A stretch of 8,482 nt of DNA. Origin: Verrucomicrobiota bacterium (GTDB lineage: Bacteria > Verrucomicrobiota > Verrucomicrobiia > Limisphaerales > JAFMIX01). Positions 6,654 through 8,482 of the stretch are shown here, piece by piece; within the stretch, counting starts at the first letter, position 1; each line of letters opens with the position of its first letter. The notes beneath the pieces were generated by a model, which was not told the origin of the DNA, did no database searches, and saw nothing but the letters and a program-made list of their open reading frames with translations. The position numbers were made by a program, and so were the translations under genes. The stretch is from NCBI GenBank assembly GCA_026397895.1, contig JAPLTZ010000377.1, positions 1 to 8,482 on the forward strand. Direction: 5' to 3'.

Positions 6654-8034
6654 CAGCTACATTCAACAGGGCCGGAATGCCGCCGGCGGTGTCGGAGTTG
6701 AGCGAAAGCGCCTCGCTGCCGACCGTGATGCCGCCGAGCAATCCCAGCGTGGCATTCACGGCGACAGTCACGCCGCCGGCGGAGGTGCCGAGGGCGGTGT
6801 TGTTGGCGGCGACAATCGCGCCGGCGTTGACACTGACCGCGCCGGTGAAGGTGTTGGCGTTGCTGACGGTCAGCGTGCCCGTGCCCGCCTTGGTCAGGCT
6901 GTTGGTGCCGGCGATGCCGCCGCTGCCGGTGAAGGTGTAGTTGCCGGAGGCGTTCACGGTGGTGGTGGTGGGCGAAACGGTGGTCGTGATGTTCACGACA
7001 GGATTGGTGATGCCGCCGTCGTCGAAGGTGACGGGGTCGTTGTCGAGAAACACATCGTGCTCGGCGCCGCTGACGAGGTTGGTCCAGTTGCCGGAGGTGT
7101 TGACATCACACACATTGCTGGAAGCTCCACCGCTGCCCGTCCATGCCACGATGCGGGAATTATCACCCACCACTAGCAGCACCTTGTTTGGGGTGTTGGT
7201 CAGATAGCTGACAGTGTAACTCTTCGCGACGGATGGACTGGTGACGCTGAAGTTTGCCGCAGTGCCAAACAGCACGCCGGTGACTTCCAGCAAGGGGTAG
7301 CTGCCGTTGGTCAACGTGGCGGTGTTCGGCAGGCTGATGGCCGTCACGCCGCTCGGATTCAAGTCGCCGCCCACGATGATTTTGTCCGCGCTGGCGGTGT
7401 TGGTGACCTCGAATATCAGCGTGCCGCCGCCGGCCAAAACCAAGTTGCTGCTCAACGTCAGCGTGCCCACGCTGGCACCGGGGGCGATGCTCGCGCCGGA
7501 GGCAAGCGTCACCGCTCCACCGATTGTGCCGGTGCCGCCAAGCGTGCCGGCGTTCAACTGCACCGCGCCGCCGGCGAGCGAGCCGTTCACCCGCAGGGTG
7601 CCCGCGCTGTTGGTGGTGGTGCCCGAGTAGGTGTTGACACCGCTCAAGATGAGCGTGCCCGCACCGGTCTTGGTCAGGCTGCCGGTGTTGGTGATTGCGC
7701 CGGAAAGGGTCAGGGTCGCCGCTGCGCCCACCGTCACGTTGGTATTCAGATTGATGTTGTTGGCCAGGGTGCTGCTGACGCTGTTGGACAATGTGCCGCC
7801 GCTCAAGGTCAACAGCCCGCCGCCCAAGGATGTGTCGCTGTTGGCCACCACCGCGCCGTTGGAAATCGTGATGCCGCCGGTGAAAGTGCTCGCGCCGGAG
7901 AGCGTCAGGATACCGGCGCCGCTTTTGATCAGGCTGCCGGTGTTGGTAATCGCGCCTTCGAAATCGCTGTTCCCGCCGCTGCTGACAGTGAGCGCGCCGC
8001 CATTCAAATCAATGGTCGCCGTGCTGTCGCCCAA
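6502..8034 (-). CDS. Central segment of gene C, PATR-repeat protein, flanked by frameshifts at both ends
   Basis: The 510-codon frame begins nominally at TTG 8034 and stops at TGA 6502. Sensible protein sequence spans about 8049-6655; the last ~50 codons (after NVAG, with Arg/Gln-rich HQQRQRQP) are out-of-frame noise. It includes IDLNGG..TVSSGGNSDF, PATR motifs at about 7920-7860, 7680-7600 and 6890-6810, a TLGGTGTIGGAV ... IAPGASVGTLTL block, and a WTGSGGASSNVCDVN..NW block in which the tryptophan seen in gene A (NLWDVN) is a cysteine. From 7701 to 6866 it parallels gene A 1528-701 closely. The TTG is not a credible start: there is no signal peptide or Shine-Dalgarno, and homology continues upstream in a different frame. 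Confidence 0.75.
   Translation of the reverse strand: MGDSTATIDLNGGALTVSSGGNSDFEGAITNTGSLIKSGAGILTLSGASTFTGGITISNGAVVANSDTSLGGGLLTLSGGTLSNSVSSTLANNINLNTNVTVGAAATLTLSGAITNTGSLTKTGAGTLILSGVNTYSGTTTNSAGTLRVNGSLAGGAVQLNAGTLGGTGTIGGAVTLASGASIAPGASVGTLTLSSNLVLAGGGTLIFEVTNTASADKIIVGGDLNPSGVTAISLPNTATLTNGSYPLLEVTGVLFGTAANFSVTSPSVAKSYTVSYLTNTPNKVLLVVGDNSRIVAWTGSGGASSNVCDVNTSGNWTNLVSGAEHDVFLDNDPVTFDDGGITNPVVNITTTVSPTTTTVNASGNYTFTGSGGIAGTNSLTKAGTGTLTVSNANTFTGAVSVNAGAIVAANNTALGTSAGGVTVAVNATLGLLGGITVGSEALSLNSDTAGGIPALLNVAGALRPSHQQRQRQPCARRRGRRRSQSYHLRAAGDFQEFHRHGHLDDQRQQ
6866..7701 (-). repeat. Module II, copy in gene C
   Basis: The order of blocks matches 701-1528: GAITNTGSL, TTTNSAGTLRVNGSLAGG, TLGGTGTIGGAV, IAPGASVGTLTL, DKIIVGGDLNPSG, WTGSGGASSN, NDPVTFDDGG, SGNYTFTGSGGIAGTNSL. 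By eye the DNA is most alike around 7441-7620 versus 1262-1440. The copies are diverged, so collapse of identical repeats during assembly is unlikely here. Confidence 0.8.
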
Positions 8035-8482
8035 AAGATTGCCGGTGATGGCCGACGTTGCCCGAGCCGATCCCGTTCACGCCCGCCTCCAAGGTGCCGC
8101 CCAGAATCTTGGTGCCGCCGCTGTAGGATGTGCCGCCCTGAGCTCCCGTGAGCCCGATTTGCTGCCGACCGGCACCGGTTTTGACCAACATCAACGAACC
8201 GCCGATGTTGCGATTCTGTCCAAAAAACGCGTAGTCCGCCGCACTGTTGATGTTGCTGATGGTCAAAGTCGGGGTGCCGGAACTGCTGGTCACTGTTATG
8301 GGGCCGCCGGTGCCTGTGGTAAGCCCGGCAAGGGTCTGATTGTTGCCCGCCAAATCCCAGGTGGGCCGGCCATTGCTGCCCGAACCGATTGTCAAAACGC
8401 CATTGGTCGGCAAGGCGTCCGCCGTCCCGAGAATCAACCGGATGAATTGGGAAGCGCCGCTGGAGAGGGGGGTGTCGCCCCA
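8009..8482 (-). CDS. Upstream segment of gene C, partial, cut by window edge and ending in a frameshift
   Basis: The frame is open from the window edge at 8482 (first visible residues WGDTPLSSG) to TGA 8009. A TTG at 8437 is only a nominal start, because homologous sequence continues upstream of it. The module WGDT ... ILGTADALPTNG ... WDLAGNNQTLAGL ... FFGQNRNIGG ... VKTGAG ... YSGGTKILGG matches two places in gene A (from 2107 and from 388). After GSGNV (8056-8054) the frame turns to His/Arg/Gln-rich nonsense and stops 15 codons later. The expected continuation lies one base further on in the next frame. The true start, signal peptide and promoter of gene C are beyond 8482. Confidence 0.75.
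   Translation of the reverse strand, partial: WGDTPLSSGASQFIRLILGTADALPTNGVLTIGSGSNGRPTWDLAGNNQTLAGLTTGTGGPITVTSSSGTPTLTISNINSAADYAFFGQNRNIGGSLMLVKTGAGRQQIGLTGAQGGTSYSGGTKILGGTLEAGVNGIGSGNVGHHRQSFGRQHGDH
8092..8482 (-). repeat. Module I, copy in gene C, cut by window edge
   Basis: WGDT, LGTADALPTNG, LAGNNQTLAG, FGQNRNIGG, VKTGAGRQQIG and YSGGTKILGG appear in the same order as in the two gene A copies. The N-side half of the module would lie beyond 8482. Confidence 0.7.

Larger units (their letters stand above)
664..7920 (-). repeat. Dispersed PATR motifs (autotransporter-associated beta-strand repeat), eight visible copies
   Basis: Copies of the pattern G-x-G-T/I-L-T-L-S-x-x-N-T-Y/F-T-G lie at about 664-727, 1440-1500 and 2394-2447 (gene A), and 5270-5340, 6470-6540, 6810-6890, 7600-7680 and 7860-7920 (gene C). 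Each is usually preceded by a TNTG(S/T)L.K strand and followed by a (N/S).GTL strand. By family knowledge these motifs form rungs of a beta-solenoid passenger and define PATR/TIGR02601-type proteins. Confidence 0.85.
4320..8482 (-). pseudogene. Gene C as one unit: frameshifted giant PATR-repeat surface protein, 5' end outside window
   Basis: The three frames (codon starts at positions 1, 0 and 2 modulo 3) join end to end into one protein of at least about 1380 residues if one base is skipped near 8050-8053 and another near 6654. Conserved repeat sequence ends in one frame exactly where it begins in the next, at both points. The coding pattern stays intact after both breaks, with no internal stops in the corrected reading. 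That favours very recent lesions, phase-variable indels or sequencing/assembly errors in repeats over an old decayed gene. If the lesions are real, translation from the natural start would stop at 8009 and remove the C-terminal two thirds or more. Gene B would then depend on reinitiation or its own expression. Confidence 0.6.

Noticed and set aside
6502..6654. End of the central gene C frame as real protein
   Set aside because: The sequence becomes Gln/Arg/His-rich (HQQRQRQP) while the neighbouring frame carries conserved PATR sequence.
5982..7176. Plus-strand open frames at 5982-6701 and 6505-7176
   Set aside because: Both are antisense to PATR repeats of gene C; composition is typical of complementary-strand reading of GC-rich Gly/Thr/Asn codons.
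664..7920. Regular short repeats as a possible CRISPR array
   Set aside because: The repeats are diverged, in coding frame and irregularly spaced, and translate to PATR motifs; there are no constant repeat units or unique spacers.

Overview
The window looks like part of a Verrucomicrobiota (or closely related PVC-group) chromosome or metagenomic contig. The grounds are GC-rich DNA, large Thr/Asn/Gly-rich extracellular proteins built from autotransporter-associated beta-strand (PATR-type) repeats, a small PEP-CTERM protein, and a large protein ending in an 'STNLVDW ... AYYQLQ' tail that I associate with this phylum. This assignment is inference from protein style; there is no rRNA or marker gene here.

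All supported genes lie on the minus strand. In transcription order: (1) gene C, 8482 down to 4320, is a giant repeat protein whose 5' end lies beyond the window. Its reading frame is broken twice, near 8050 and near 6654, so it appears as three overlapping open frames. (2) Gene B, 4291-3599, starts 28 bp after the stop of C. It is a 230-residue secreted protein with a proprotein-convertase P-domain-like fold and a C-terminal PEP-CTERM anchor. (3) A 198-bp gap carries a good sigma70-like promoter at 3451-3479. (4) Gene A, 3400 down to 1, is a second giant repeat protein with a clear signal peptide. It has a GTG start and runs off the window at its C-terminal end.

Genes A and C are paralogues that share long modules. 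One ~830-bp module occurs at 701-1528 and 6866-7701. A second module (WGDT ... ALPT ... GQN ... GGT) occurs twice in A and once in C. One repeat copy in A (about 1750-2400) is much poorer in GC than its surroundings. Together the genes look like a cell-surface or exopolysaccharide-associated structural locus: two long beta-solenoid proteins and a small PEP-CTERM partner. No enzyme, sortase, exosortase or autotransporter beta-barrel is visible. I see no convincing new enzymatic or defence system. The most interesting signals are the double frameshift in an otherwise well-conserved frame, the module sharing between the paralogues, and the compositional island. The many plus-strand open frames are antisense shadows of the repeat genes.
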